The translations under genes were made by a program, and so were the position numbers. From Saccharum officinarum (lineage: Eukaryota > Streptophyta > Magnoliopsida > Poales > Poaceae), in contig CM036179.1 of the NCBI GenBank assembly GCA_020631735.1, positions 20,141,063 to 20,205,062 on the forward strand: DNA of 64,000 nt. The letters run 5' to 3'. Shown piece by piece: positions 28,015 to 38,717 of the stretch; position 1 is the first letter of the stretch, and each line of letters opens with the position of its first letter. The notes beneath the pieces are model-generated. The model searched no databases. It was not told the origin of the DNA and saw only the letters and a list, made by a program, of their open reading frames with translations.

Positions 28015-28028
28015 GTGATATCGGAGCC
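28015..28028 (+). promoter_or_regulatory. Retrotransposon primer-binding site (initiator Met tRNA type)
   Basis: GTGATATCGGAGCC just after the LTR resembles the TGGTATCAGAGCC consensus used by plant copia elements, with several substitutions. Confidence 0.7.
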
Positions 28029-28073
28029 ATAGTCACCGTTTGATTGAAGGCTTAACAACCTCGGTTTCAAAAG

Positions 28074-29455
28074 ATGGCTCAAGTTGTGTTCAACCATGTG
28101 GGGGGCAAACCACCGTTCTTTGATGGCACATGCTATGACTATTGAAAGAGAAAGATGAAGATGTATCTTGGTTCAATCAATGATCAAGTGTGGGATGTGA
28201 CCGAGAGTGATTATGCTATTATTGATCCCGACAATCTCACCAACCAAGGCAAGGCAAACAAGCAATGCAATACAATGGCTCTCAACACCTTCTATAATGC
28301 CATTGATTCCAAGGTATTTGAGCAAATTAAGGATTATGAGAGAGCTAATGAGGTGTGGAAGAGATTGGAGGAAATATATGAGGGCACACTGGCGGTGAAG
28401 AGTGCCAAGCTGTACATTCGCAAGGACAAGTTGATAAGATTTAAGATGAAGGATGATCAGAGCATTCCGAAGATGTTCCATCGATTGCAAGTGATTGTCA
28501 ATGATTTAAAGGCTTTGGGGTGAGAAGATCAATAATGATGATGTCTCACATCGATTCTTAATGTGCTTACCTCCATGATTTGAGATGTTAAGATTGCTCA
28601 TCATAAGAGGAGGATTGAAGGAGCTTACCCCTAACTAAGTACTAGGTGATGTCATGACACAAGAGACATACCATGTGAAAAGAGAGGGTTGACAATGATG
28701 AGAAGAAGGAAGATGAAGACAAGAAGAAAAAGAAGAGTGTAGCATTCAAGGATAGCTCATCATCCAAGAACAAGGGCAAATTCAAGAAACAAGTATCAAG
28801 TGATGAGGAAGATGCCAGTGACATTGATGATGAGGCCATAGGTCTCTTTGTGCACAAGATGGGCAAATTCATGAAGAAGAAGGGCTATGGTGCAAGAAAG
28901 AGAAGAGATCACAACAAGGAGTATGTGAGGAGATGCTACAAGTGCAAGAGCCCCGATCACGTTATAGCGGATTGTCCCTACAATAGTGATAATGATGAGG
29001 ATGAGAAGAAGAAGCATAAGAAGGAGAAGAAGGAAAAGAAGGAGAAAAAGATGACCTTCCAAAACAAGAAGGGTGGAGGCTATGTGGTCACCTGGGATAG
29101 TGATGGATCTTCGGATAGTGATGACTCTAGTGATGATGGCAAGAAATCTCTCAAGAAAGCACCAGCAAGTATGGCCATCAACAACAAGTCTTCCATCTTC
29201 GACACTCCATCGACATGCCTCATGGCAAAGCCTATCAAGATAAAATATGATATGAGTGATAATGATGAATGTAAAAGTGATGATTGTAGGAGTGATGATG
29301 ATGAGGAGTACACCAAGGAGGAGCTCTTGGACATGTATGAGCAAGTACACACTTGCTTTGAGATGAAAGAGAAATAAGTGCAAAGAATTATGCAAAGAGG
29401 TCAAATCTCTTGAGCAATCCGTTGATGAGCTCAATGCACTCATGAGAGGTTAATG
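28074..29455 (+). pseudogene. SIRE-like copia gag, degenerate
   Basis: Starts MAQVVFNHVGGKPPFFDG at 28074 with a stop near 28144. A 122-codon stretch (28155-28523) has the UBN2 gag pattern (NTFYNAIDSKVFEQIKDYER, EVWKRLEEIYEGT). A second frame (28850-29377) holds the zinc knuckle CYKCKSPDHVIADC (28934-28975, CX2CX4HX4C) followed by lysine- and aspartate-rich tracts. Gag would form the virus-like particle. Several stops and shifts break it. No protease, integrase, RT or RNase H follows. Confidence 0.85.
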
Positions 29456-29699
29456 AAAGCCCATGAAAAGCTTGGCAAAGCTCACTCCAAGCTTGAAAAA
29501 GCTCACTCCTCTCTCCTCAAGCAAGTCAACAAAGAGGAACAAGAAGGAGCAAGTGATTGTGTCTTATGATGTGGGACTAACGTGTGATATTCTTGATGAA
29601 TCTTTCTATAAGCCCATTGTTGTTGCTCCCACTAACCCTTCTTGTAGCACTACCACTTCTACTTCACCTTTGAGGATAATTGAAGGAGCTTACCCCTAA
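29456..29699 (+). pseudogene. Residual copia sequence after gag
   Basis: A 78-codon frame starting near 29463 (KLTPSLKKLTPLSSSKS, SYDVGLTCDILDESF) fits the coiled spacer that follows gag in SIRE-like elements. It ends GAYP and stop, exactly where the duplicated gag segment begins. Confidence 0.5.
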
Positions 29700-29862
29700 C
29701 CAAGTACTAGGCGATGTCATGACACAAGAGACATACCGTGTGGAAAGGAAGGGGTTGACAAGGATGAGAAGAAGGAAGATGAAGACAAGAAGAAAAAAGT
29801 GTAGCATTCAAGGCTAGCTCATCATCAAAGAACAAGGGCAAATCCAAGAAACAAGTACCAAG
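29684..29862 (+). repeat. Duplicated gag segment joined to an LTR fragment
   Basis: Closely repeats 28612-28800 (ATTGAAGGAGCTTACCCCTA, then GTCATGACACAAGAGACATA). It passes at a shared ACCAAGTG into LTR sequence, consistent with microhomology-based deletion and rejoining. Confidence 0.85.
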
Positions 29863-30329
29863 TGTTAGTCGACACAACGGGGACTAGCGTGTCGGCAAGC
29901 ACACGAGCCTCGGGAGAAAAATCTTATGTCTCTTGTGTGATTAGATTTCTCTTGGTGATTGGATTGTCTCCATATTGTGATTGGTTCACTCCTCGACTCG
30001 GTGGTATAATCACCCTACTCACTCATTTACATTCTTGCAAACTAGTTGCCAAGCTCTTTAGTGTAGCTAGTCTTTGAGAGCTTGTTAGTTTGGTTAGTGT
30101 GGATCTTTAGTTAATCTTTAAGAGCACACTAGCTTAGTGAGTAGTGACCTAGCTCTTGTGTGTGTCTAGTGATCATAGCAACTAAAATTGTTGAAATGGG
30201 TGGCTTGTAACCCTTGTAGAGTTAGAGCTAAATTGCATTACGTCATTGTTGTACTAATCAATTGTTCTAGTACTTTGTAGAGTTTTTAAATAGGCTATTC
30301 ATCCACTCTAGCCATATTAGGACCTTTCA
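29863..30329 (+). mobile_element. SIRE-like copia 3' LTR, left-truncated
   Basis: Matches 27557-28013 of the 5' LTR at most positions, ending TAGGACCTTTCA. It begins part-way through the LTR, after the gag junction. Confidence 0.85.
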
Positions 30330-30800
30330 GTGGGACCCATCATAACTGTCATCTTCTTCCTCTATGCATCTGTTGAGGCCCGAGGAGCTCACTTCCGTAG
30401 CCATGGCCGGAGGCGAACTGGGCGGAGGTGCGCCAAGGCTGCGGACGGAGGGGCGCCAAGGACGAACGCTACAGACGGGCGCTGAGGTCGAGGATGAACA
30501 GGGACCGAGGACGAGGACACCGCGCTCGATCCCGAACATCGGGGACAAGGATGCCGCAACAGTTGTCTAGCTTGCGAACATGGTGCCAGGGGACGGAGGA
30601 GCACCATGCCAGGGGACAGAGGGGAAGAAAGAATAAATAAATAAATAAAATTTGACAAGTGGGTCACATGTATTAGGGGAGATCATTGGAGATCTGTTGT
30701 AGCATGTCCCCCAATACTTCGAAAAAGTGATATTGGGCTACCCATTACTATGTTATTGGGGGAGATGTATTGGGAAACTGCTAGAAATGCTCTTAGAGAA
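30330..30800. mobile_element. Probable MITE end, left end lost
   Basis: GC-rich left part, then TTGGGGGAGATGTATTGGG and TGCTAGAAATGCTCTTA, resembling the GAGCATCTCCAGCAG-type ends of grass Harbinger MITEs. A partly self-complementary pair (CCCCCAATAC and GTATTGGG) flanks 30709-30772. No left partner was found. Confidence 0.35.
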
Positions 30801-30944
30801 TCATTTTCCACAAATAGTAACAGAAGCAGAAAAGAGATCTATGCCAAATCCATATATATACAACCATTACAAAATAAAAAGATGAATAAAAAGGTCGGGT
30901 TGCGATTCAAAAGGGCATTTTTTAAATTTTACTATTGCCACTAC

Positions 30945-31480
30945 AGTCTAGGGTACTACCTCTATCAAAAAGATTGCAATGGTAGCTTTGTTGTAAGTTA
31001 AATTACTTTAAACTTAACCAAATTTATAGAGAAGAAAATATAAAGATTTACAACACCAGACAAATATACTACGAATATAATTCTATGATAAATTTAATGA
31101 TATTTATCATACATATTAAAAACTATATAAATTTAGTCAAAAAATATTTTGACTTAGCACAAAATTAGAATGATATGTGTTTTTTTTGTACCAATGGAGC
31201 ACACACGATGACATGAACCTTCAAACTGAACGGAACAATCGCTCGTTCCACGTGCTACTCCATACTCCCTTGGTTCTAAAAAGAATATAATTCTAGTGGT
31301 GCCGGATCAAATAACTTTGAGTTTGTTATAAATATTGTTAGAGAATATATTTCTATACTATTACTATTTTGTATTATAAATATTGATATTTTTATGAGAT
31401 GGTTAAATTTAAGTTTTTCTTTTATTTAAAGCAAATATGGAACTGTATACTGCCTCTGTTCCAGAAAGAATATAAATCTC
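30945..31480. mobile_element. Stowaway-like MITE fragments
   Basis: Two blocks, 30950-31200 (TACTACCTCTATCAAAAAGA to TTTGTACCAATGGAG) and 31262-31480 (ACTCCCTTGGTTCTAAAAAG to CTGCCTCTGTTCCAGAAAG), with CTCCCTCTGTTC-like ends typical of Tc1/mariner Stowaway MITEs. Decayed. Confidence 0.5.
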
Positions 31481-31502
31481 GCTTTTCGAGGTAAGATTAG
31501 TG

Positions 31503-31631
31503 GAGCCGTTCGGCTGTGCTGATAAGCCGGCTGAAAAACACTGTTGGCTGATTTGTTGTGAGAGAAAAATACTGTTCCGGCTGAAAAAACAAGCTGAAAA
31601 AGACGGATTATAAGCCGAATGAACAGGGCCA
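31503..31631. mobile_element. Small MITE, about 129 bp
   Basis: GAGCCGTTCGGCTGTGCTGA on the left faces the complement of GGCCCTGTTCATTCGGCTTA on the right. A reverse-oriented fragment of the same family (TCAGCC with ACAGTGTTTTTCTC) lies at 36176-36235. Confidence 0.65.
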
Positions 31632-31639
31632 GTGTAGAT

Positions 31640-31858
31640 GTGAAATTACGTATTTACTCCTCCTCCGTCATTCTGCCCTTGAGTAGAAACTGAAAAATAA
31701 TCATTGGATTCTATAATATTCTTCTTATGGATACATAAAATAGTTGTATTTTAATAGGTGGGTCATATTAGAAAAGTTGATCTCAAGTCTACAATTATTT
31801 TTTTTGAGGCATGATTTGAAATGCACGATTACCGTTCTCTTTGGACGGGGGAGTATCA
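31640..31858. mobile_element. Stowaway-like MITE, decayed
   Basis: Starts ACTCCTCCTCCGTCATTCTG and ends TTTGGACGGGGGAGTA, which are roughly complementary CTCCNTCCG-type ends. Confidence 0.5.
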
Positions 31859-31859
31859 T

Positions 31860-32321
31860 TTTTAGGAGGGCGCCAGTGCCGCAGAGTTTAAACCGCGGTT
31901 AACGGAGTGGTACTCACCAGTCACCCCTATCCAAGCAGCAGGGGTTGTTCCGGTTCCAGGCCAGCTGGATCAGTGCACACAGCTGCGCGTACACGTGACG
32001 GGGCAGCCGGGCCACCCATCCATGTGTGACCGGGCGTGTCCCTGCGTGCACGCGCACACGCAAAGGCAAAAGGCTCTGGGCGACAGAGACCAGACAGGGG
32101 GCGACTTGGCAATCATCCCTCCTGTCCGTTGTGCATGGCATTGGCATGGCTGGATCTCCTTCCTCTTCCATACTATAGATGCCTGGCCTGCCAGTATTCA
32201 CGTGCTTCACGCTCCATCCCTGAGCTCCAGCCATTGGAAGCTTCGCTGTAAAAAAATGTGTTCATGAATCATGAGAAGAGAGAGGAGAGGGAGAGCCATC
32301 ACTGAGCTCTCGCATCACATC
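31860..32321. other. GC-rich unique sequence, no gene recognised
   Basis: GC-rich with short open frames on both strands but no known domain. There is a possible TATA-like ACTATAGATG near 32174. It could be a remnant of a promoter or first exon; I cannot support a gene. Confidence 0.3.
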
Positions 32322-32540
32322 GGGTCTGTGTTTAGTTCCCAATTCCACCACCTAAATTTCACTATGTAAAAAGGAGATTTCCCATCACATCAAAATATCG
32401 GTAAATGTATGAAGTATTAAATATAGATAAAATAAAAAACTAATTACACAGTTTTGTTGTACTTTGTGAGACGAACATTTTGAGTATAATTAATCAATTT
32501 TTAGACAATTTTTTACATAACAAAACAAAAACTGTAGCAG
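32322..32540. mobile_element. Tourist-like MITE, right end missing
   Basis: GGGTCTGTGTTTAGTTCCCA starts a copy of the same family as the next element (shared ACTAATTACACAGTTTTGTT). It stops after AAAACAAAAACTGTAGCAG without the closing repeat. Confidence 0.7.
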
Positions 32541-32575
32541 CAAGAGCCGAATCCGTGACCCCGACTTGGATCTAA

Positions 32576-32839
32576 GGGCTCGTTTAGTTCGGTGAATTGG
32601 GGAGAAAAACACTGTATCAGAATTCCTGTAGCATTTCGTTTGTATTTGGTAAAAATTATCCAAATTTTGACTAACTAGGCTTAAAATGTTCATCTCGCAA
32701 AGTATAACAAAACTGTGCAATTAGTTTTTAATTTCATCAACATTTAGTACTCCATGCATTTGCCGACATTTTGATGTGATAGGGAATCTTCTTTTTTTAT
32801 ATAGTAAAATTTGAGGAGAATTGGGAACTAAACAAGGGC
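32576..32839. mobile_element. Tourist-like MITE, 264 bp, TSD TAA
   Basis: Starts GGGCTCGTTTAGTT and ends AACTAAACAAGGGC, flanked by TAA (32573-32575 and 32840-32842). It closely resembles the copy at 33016-33279. Confidence 0.9.
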
Positions 32840-33015
32840 TAAACACGGCCCGGATGAGAGGCATCTTCATAGCGGTACAACGCGCACAGAGTAGCTAGCC
32901 AGCTAGCAGCAATCAAATGGAATATCGGTATCGCAGGAGCAGGTAGACAAACCCAGGAGAGAGGACCAGGTCGTGCAGAGAGCCTGAATGGATCATGGAT
33001 TCATGGATGGTATCA

Positions 33016-33279
33016 GCCCTCGTTTACTTCACAGAATAGAGCAGAAAAACACTTTATCAGAATTCTTGTAGCATTTCGTTTGTATTTGGTAAAAATTATT
33101 CAAATTTTGACTAACTAAGCTTAAAATATTCGTCTCGCAAAGTACAACAAAACTGTGCAATTAGTTTTTGATTTCATCAATATTTAGTACTTTATGCATT
33201 TACCGACATTTTGATAGGACGGAAAATATTCTTTTTATATAGTGGAATTTGGGGAGAATAGGAGGAAATAAACAAGGCC
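33016..33279. mobile_element. Tourist-like MITE, 264 bp, TSD TCA
   Basis: Starts GCCCTCGTTTACTT and ends AAATAAACAAGGCC, flanked by TCA (33013-33015 and 33280-33282). Same length as the copy 440 bp upstream. Confidence 0.85.
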
Positions 33280-33459
33280 TCAGTTCAGCTGATCCTGTTC
33301 TGTGTGTGATCTTGATCTGTTCCCATATGACAAAAGTCCATCCATGGCCAACAGGCAACAGCCCGTATACCTGCACTGCTGCTTCTGCACATCATCATAT
33401 CCCATTGCCATTGCCCTAGCCCCGAGAGATTTGCAGTCTTGCACTGCATAAGGCATGCA

Positions 33460-33702
33460 GGGTGTGTTCACTTCGCGAAAAGTAGCTGAAAAGTTACTGT
33501 AGCATCTTTCGTTGTTATTTGGCAAAATTTGTCTAATTATGGACTAACTAGGCTCAAAAGATTCGTCCCGACGTTTACAGACAAACTATGCAATTAGTTA
33601 TCTTTTTTACCTACGTTTAATGCTCCATGCATGCGTTGAAAGATTTGATGTGATGTATGTAAGAGGAAATATTTTGGGTTGTGAGGGGAAGTGAACGAGG
33701 CC
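33460..33702. mobile_element. Tourist-like MITE, 243 bp, TSD GCA
   Basis: Starts GGGTGTGTTCACTTCGCG and ends GGGAAGTGAACGAGGCC, flanked by GCA (33457-33459 and 33703-33705). Confidence 0.82.
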
Positions 33703-33861
33703 GCATACCCGAGGACCGAGCATGGCTCGGTTGGCTAGCTGCGCCGGCGTGCGAGCAGCCCACCCGAGTTCCATCTCTGATCGACTCGCGTGCCTCACCA
33801 GTGCCCAGATTTTCCTAGGATTTTTCTGGCGCCTCGCACACCTGTCGTAGGTTATAGATCT

Positions 33862-34081
33862 AGGTCCCGTTCACTTCCCAAAATATTTCCTCTGCCACCC
33901 GTCACATCAAATCTTTAGACCTATACATGGAGCATTAAATGTAGATAAAAAACTAGATTCAAAGATCTTTCTAATGATACTAATTATATTTCATAAATAT
34001 TAATATTTTTTTAATATATATTTTGTCAAAGTTATTTCTCGAAAAACGTAAATGACAAATATTTAGGTACGAAGGGAGTAT
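33862..34081. mobile_element. Chimera of a Tourist-like and a Stowaway-like MITE
   Basis: The left part (GGTCCCGTTCACTTCCC to TAGATAAAAAACTA) is the first half of a Tourist-like copy. At about 33955 it changes directly to the second half of a Stowaway-like copy (CAAAGATCTTTCTAATGATA to TACGAAGGGAGTA). The same Stowaway phrase occurs near 36757. Confidence 0.7.
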
Positions 34082-35435
34082 ACTACCAAGCTCTTCCGTT
34101 CAGTCCCATCAGGTTGCTCTCCCAACTACTCTTGCCCAAGTTCCAACAACACGACATATAGCATGCAAAAGTCAAACACAAATCTTCATGATCATACTCT
34201 CCAAGGCACTCAAAGGGTCAAAGGTCTAAAGGATGATGCTCCAACCAGGTTATGGATTGGAGGCATATACGAAAATAAAAGGGGCGGGTGCCTGTTACTC
34301 TGATCCAAAAGCATGTTGTTTCAAGGACATTCCTTTAGCGTATGCATATCAATAGTCTCCAAGGTGACAAATTGAGTGGAATCTTCTTTGAGATTATGCA
34401 ATTTCAAACCCAAAATCATGATATGTCACTATAGATGTGTTTTATCTAATGAACCCAGCAGCATCAATCTATATATGTGACTCTTTACTAATTACTAACA
34501 ACCGAAGCTAAAAAACATTTGGCTGACAAAACTACACTCTGTGTTCTGTATGGGAGTATTTATTTAAAATCCCATGAAAAGAAAACTGGGGATGGAAGAA
34601 GCTGGGTTAAAGTTTACTACCATGGTTCTGTGGATTTGAGTGTGCCGCCTGCCGTCCATCCTCCATTTTCTATGTCCCTCTCCCGAGCTAGGAGGACCAC
34701 CTTCTCAAGTGTCTCCAAAAGTGAGCTTTTGCCTTACGCCTTATAGTATTGTTATTATCTTGGACCTCTTGTCAACCGCAACTTCTCTAAAAAAGTGGGG
34801 GCCTGTGGTCCTCATTGATCCGGTTTCCTGTGATAATCAAGTTAGTCGTGTCATTGCTATCGTAGGCTTACTAATATACTACGGCCAGACAGACGCTAGG
34901 AGTAATAAGCAAGAGAGGCTTTGCAATGTTAGCTAGCAATAGAACTTGAATTCTCACTGACATGTATACTAAACCTGACTGATAGACAGAAGGGGGAGAA
35001 AATGTTCAGCTCACACATAAAAACCAGTGAGAATTTACCAGCAAAACTGGTACTGTAAATTATTCCATTTGGGTGCCAACAGTGCTATAGTTAGAACAGA
35101 AAAGAGTCCAGGCCAAGCTACTTTGTAAAGTGATAGATAGCTCTTATTCTCTTAATACAACAACATACTACATATAATAGGATACCTAGCATGGAGTCCT
35201 AGTATATACTAGTATAGAACCAGATGACAGCATGTTTGTTTAAGGGGCAGCCATGTTTTAGCAAATCATCATATCATAGGGGCACAGTAAGAGAACAGGT
35301 AGTGATAGGCAGTTTGGCACGCAAGGTACAGTCCCAGAATTCGTTGGATCTGACCTACGGAGTATCGGCTACAACGTTGAGACAAAAGCTGTGTGTAATT
35401 TGCAGGGCAACGACAGGTCTACAGCTTCCCATTAT
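34082..35435. other. No gene recognised
   Basis: Mixed-composition unique sequence; the longest open frames are under 100 codons and show no domain. Confidence 0.4.
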
Positions 35436-35438
35436 TAA

Positions 35439-35655
35439 GGGCTTGTTTGATTTGGGGTGTTAAAGTTTAACGAACACTGTAGCATTTTGTCTTATTTGAT
35501 AAAAAGTTTTTAATTTTGGACTAATTAGGCTTAATAGATTCGTCTCATAAATTACTCCTAATCTGTGCCAACATGCATGTAATTAGTCTATATTTAATAC
35601 TCCATGCATTTACCGCAATATTGATGTGATAGGAGTTAAACTTAACCTAAAATTC
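35439..35655. mobile_element. Tourist-like MITE, 3' end degraded
   Basis: Starts GGGCTTGTTTGATTTGGGG after TAA and keeps family phrases (GGACTAATTAGGCTTAATAG, ATACTCCATGCATTTACC). It ends near GGAGTTAAACTTAACC. Confidence 0.7.
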
Positions 35656-35789
35656 TCCAAAGTCCAAGCCAGGTCAAATCTGTAAAATCATGTTACAGCT
35701 AGCTAGCCATGGTCTTTGGTACAGTTGTGGCCAGGTGGAGATGACAGCCGATTGATTGCATTGCAGCCACTCTCCTTTCTGCAATTATT

Positions 35790-36130
35790 GAGGCTTGTTT
35801 AGTCAGCGAAAGAAAAATTGTTAGAGGTCCTATCGAATGTTTTATGAGATGTCAAAAGACGTTTTTGATACTAATTAAAAAAACTAATTACATAACCGGT
35901 CTGAAAACCGTGAGACAAATTTATTAAGCCTAATTAAGTCATCATTAGCATATGTGTATTACTGTATCATTTGAGGATAATCATGAATTAATTAGGCTTA
36001 AAAGATTCGTCTCATGGTTTTTAACCAAATTGCGCAATTAGTTTTTTCATCTACATTTAATATTCCATGCATGTGTCCAAACATTCGATGTGATGGGGTG
36101 AAAAAATTTTGGGTGGAAACTAAACACCCC
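35790..36130. mobile_element. Tourist-like MITE, about 340 bp
   Basis: Starts GAGGCTTGTTTAGTCAGCG and ends GGAAACTAAACACCCC. Its interior closely follows the copy at 22535-22877 (TATTAAGCCTAATTAAG, ACATTCGATGTGATGGGGTG). Target duplication unclear. Confidence 0.85.
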
Positions 36131-36278
36131 TTACTCTTTTGTCTTTTCCATTTTGTCTTTTCGACTGTACCTTTTTAGTGAAAAAACAGTGTTTTTCTCT
36201 AACGACAAATCAGCCAATGGTACTTTTCAGCTTGTCTATCTATGTCCATGAAACCATGATTCATGAACCTCTCCTTAA

Positions 36279-37169
36279 GGGTCTGTTTGAAACAGAGGAA
36301 TTAAAAATACAGGAATGGTAAGAAACAGAGGAAAGTGATAGGAATAGAGTGTGAAAACAGAGGATTGGAAAAACGTAGAAAAGTAACAAAGAGAGGTGTT
36401 TAATTTTAGACGTAGGAATTTGAAAATTGAGAATAACAAAGAAAATATTAGAAGCATCCAGCAAAAGATACTAGTAATAAGCAGACTTTTAACATGCACT
36501 TTGGGTCAGCAACTTTATCAAAACCTTGATGAGTCAAAAATAATAGCGAGAAAAAATGACCATGCACTCTTATTTGTTTTTGTTTTTCTCGCTTGATCAA
36601 TTGCTACCTTTCTGGCGGGGAGAAGCAAATGAGTTACTACTCCGTCCGAGTCGCCGTGGGAAGCGTGCTGGTCAAACTTTCTCAACTTTGACTACGTTTG
36701 TAGAAAATACGTGCAACATTTATATCTTTAAATAAGTTTATTATGAAAGTATATTCAAAGATCTACCTAATGATACTAATTATGTACCATAAATATTAAT
36801 GTTTTGTTAAATATATTTGATCAAAGTTAAAAGCTGTTGACTTTTTTGGGAAGCGAGAATAATTTTTGGACAGAGGCACGTATGAGCACCAGGTGACCTA
36901 CTAGGGCACAGCAACAGCGGCGTGGCCAGCCTCGAAGAGCCTTCTTTTCTCTCCCCGTGACGCACTTTGCATCGGACTTACGTGAGAGGAAGAGAAACCA
37001 AGAGGTTGGAGTGGATTTTCCGGTTCCTGTGAAATGAGCATCCAGCTACAGTATTACAGAGGAAAGGATTCTTTGCTTCCTACGATCCAAACGCTCACCG
37101 CAGATTCCTTTCCTCCATCCTACGGTTTCTGTGATTTTCCTCTAAAAATCCTCCGATCCAAACGAGGCC
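36279..37169. mobile_element. Harbinger/Tourist-like element, 891 bp, TSD TAA
   Basis: Starts GGGTCTGTTTGAAACAGAGG and ends ATCCAAACGAGGCC, flanked by TAA (36276-36278 and 37170-37172). It contains a nested Stowaway-like MITE. Confidence 0.7.
36641..36884. mobile_element. Nested Stowaway-like MITE
   Basis: CTCCGTCCGAG on the left and TTTTTGGACAGAGG on the right. The interior phrase ATTCAAAGATCTACCTAATG is shared with 33951-34081. Confidence 0.65.
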
Positions 37170-37172
37170 TAA

Positions 37173-38277
37173 GTGATTTATGCGAACTGAACTTATTAGA
37201 CAGGGCATGTCTACGGCAAATCAGGAACTTGTGCAATCATGCAAATCACTTTTGTTTGAGCCCAGAAAAACACTAGAAAACAAATAAATTTAAGTTTACA
37301 GTACCATGCATATTAGCATTAGAATCAGAGTTAAACTAAGATTGTATCAGGAAAATAAAAATGAAAAATTTATTCTTTTGCGATAACTTTCACCAGACTT
37401 GTGATTTAGCATAAACAACAAAGAAGATGCCGATGCCGATCCTTTGACAAAAAGTCAAGCTGCTTTTGCAATTTGAAGACTGACATAGATCAAACCAAGA
37501 TCTTGTTCTCTAAACAAATGAGTACCCCCATGAATAAATTTCTCAACTTGTTGGTGACTTGGGATTGGTTGAGACATAAACATCTTGCCTGCTTATACAT
37601 TTTTCAATTCTTGTAGGAAGGCAGTGTGCAAGCGTGCAACATAGAAAAGTTAGATCATTCAAAATATATATATAAGTTATTGGTCAGTAAGTCTTGCTAA
37701 TCAAAGTATAACATTTCAGATCAAGTCAAAGCATATCATTTTAGATAAAAAAATATAGAAAAAGGAGTAAAATGAATGTAGAGAACATTGTTCATGGAAC
37801 AACGGCAAAAATTACTTTCAGAAGGAACGAATAATTCAAGTAATACTGAACGTGAGGCAATGATTTCTGTTTATATAGAAGTAAGAAGACAATGAAGAAA
37901 ACATCATGCACATCTAAGGATTTGCACCAACAGTTAGTTGTGCAGAGTCGGCACATATCATATCTTAAGGCAAAGGTGGACCACCAAACACCAACAAATT
38001 TTGTGTAAAGATTGGATTACAATCTGTTACTAACTAGGGCATTTACAGAAATCAATAGAATATTTTACATGGTTAACGCCTGGCCACCCATCAGTACTAA
38101 AGACAATATATTGCAATTTATGCAAGAAATGAATGGGTGGATTGCTAAACATCACCCTACTTGTAGGTTCCATATATCCAAATAAATATAGGAGAGATTA
38201 AATATCCTAGACAGTGCTTACGACGGTCCAAGGAGAATAGAAGACCTATGAAGCTACGACTATGAAAATGTTCACAC
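37173..38277. other. AT-rich, no gene recognised
   Basis: No reading frame of note and no repeat ends identified. Confidence 0.5.
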
Positions 38278-38280
38278 TAA

Positions 38281-38714
38281 GACTACCCGCAGTGGGTACT
38301 CTAAAACGATACTCTAAAGCTTTAGAGTATGAATATAGAGTAAAAACTGTTGGGTACTCTAAAACGATACTCTATCCTTTCTCTCACTCTATATTTAGAG
38401 TTGTACTGTGCTTACTCTATACTCAACAGTGGCGGCCCCACTAGCTAAACAAAGGAAAAAATGCTATAACTCACAAAATAAAAATCCAAATTAAATTTCG
38501 ATTATACCATTAAATTCATCTCAATAAATCCTTCAAAACTAGATCACACATGGATATATTTAGATAAAGTGACAAGTGGATCCCACAGTGGATAGAGTGG
38601 ATAGAGGATGATATAGAGGATAGATGGGTGCGGGAGAATTGAGTATAGAGAAGAGAATCTTGCTGACTAGGACGTATATATGATGAATATAGAGGTCCAT
38701 GGGTGCGGGTAGTC
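38281..38714. mobile_element. MITE, 434 bp, ends GACTACCCGCA, TSD TAA
   Basis: GACTACCCGCA at the left and TGCGGGTAGTC at the right are exact complements, flanked by TAA (38278-38280 and 38715-38717). A 23-bp phrase containing GGGTACTCTAAAACGATACT occurs twice (38294-38316 and 38352-38374). Confidence 0.88.
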
Positions 38715-38717
38715 TAA

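Noticed and set aside
28796..29443. 215-codon minus-strand frame rich in Leu/Ile
   Set aside because: Antisense of the Lys/Asp-rich gag sequence.
31860..32321. Possible microRNA or short gene with promoter
   Set aside because: No hairpin with a known mature sequence and no conserved frame could be shown by eye.
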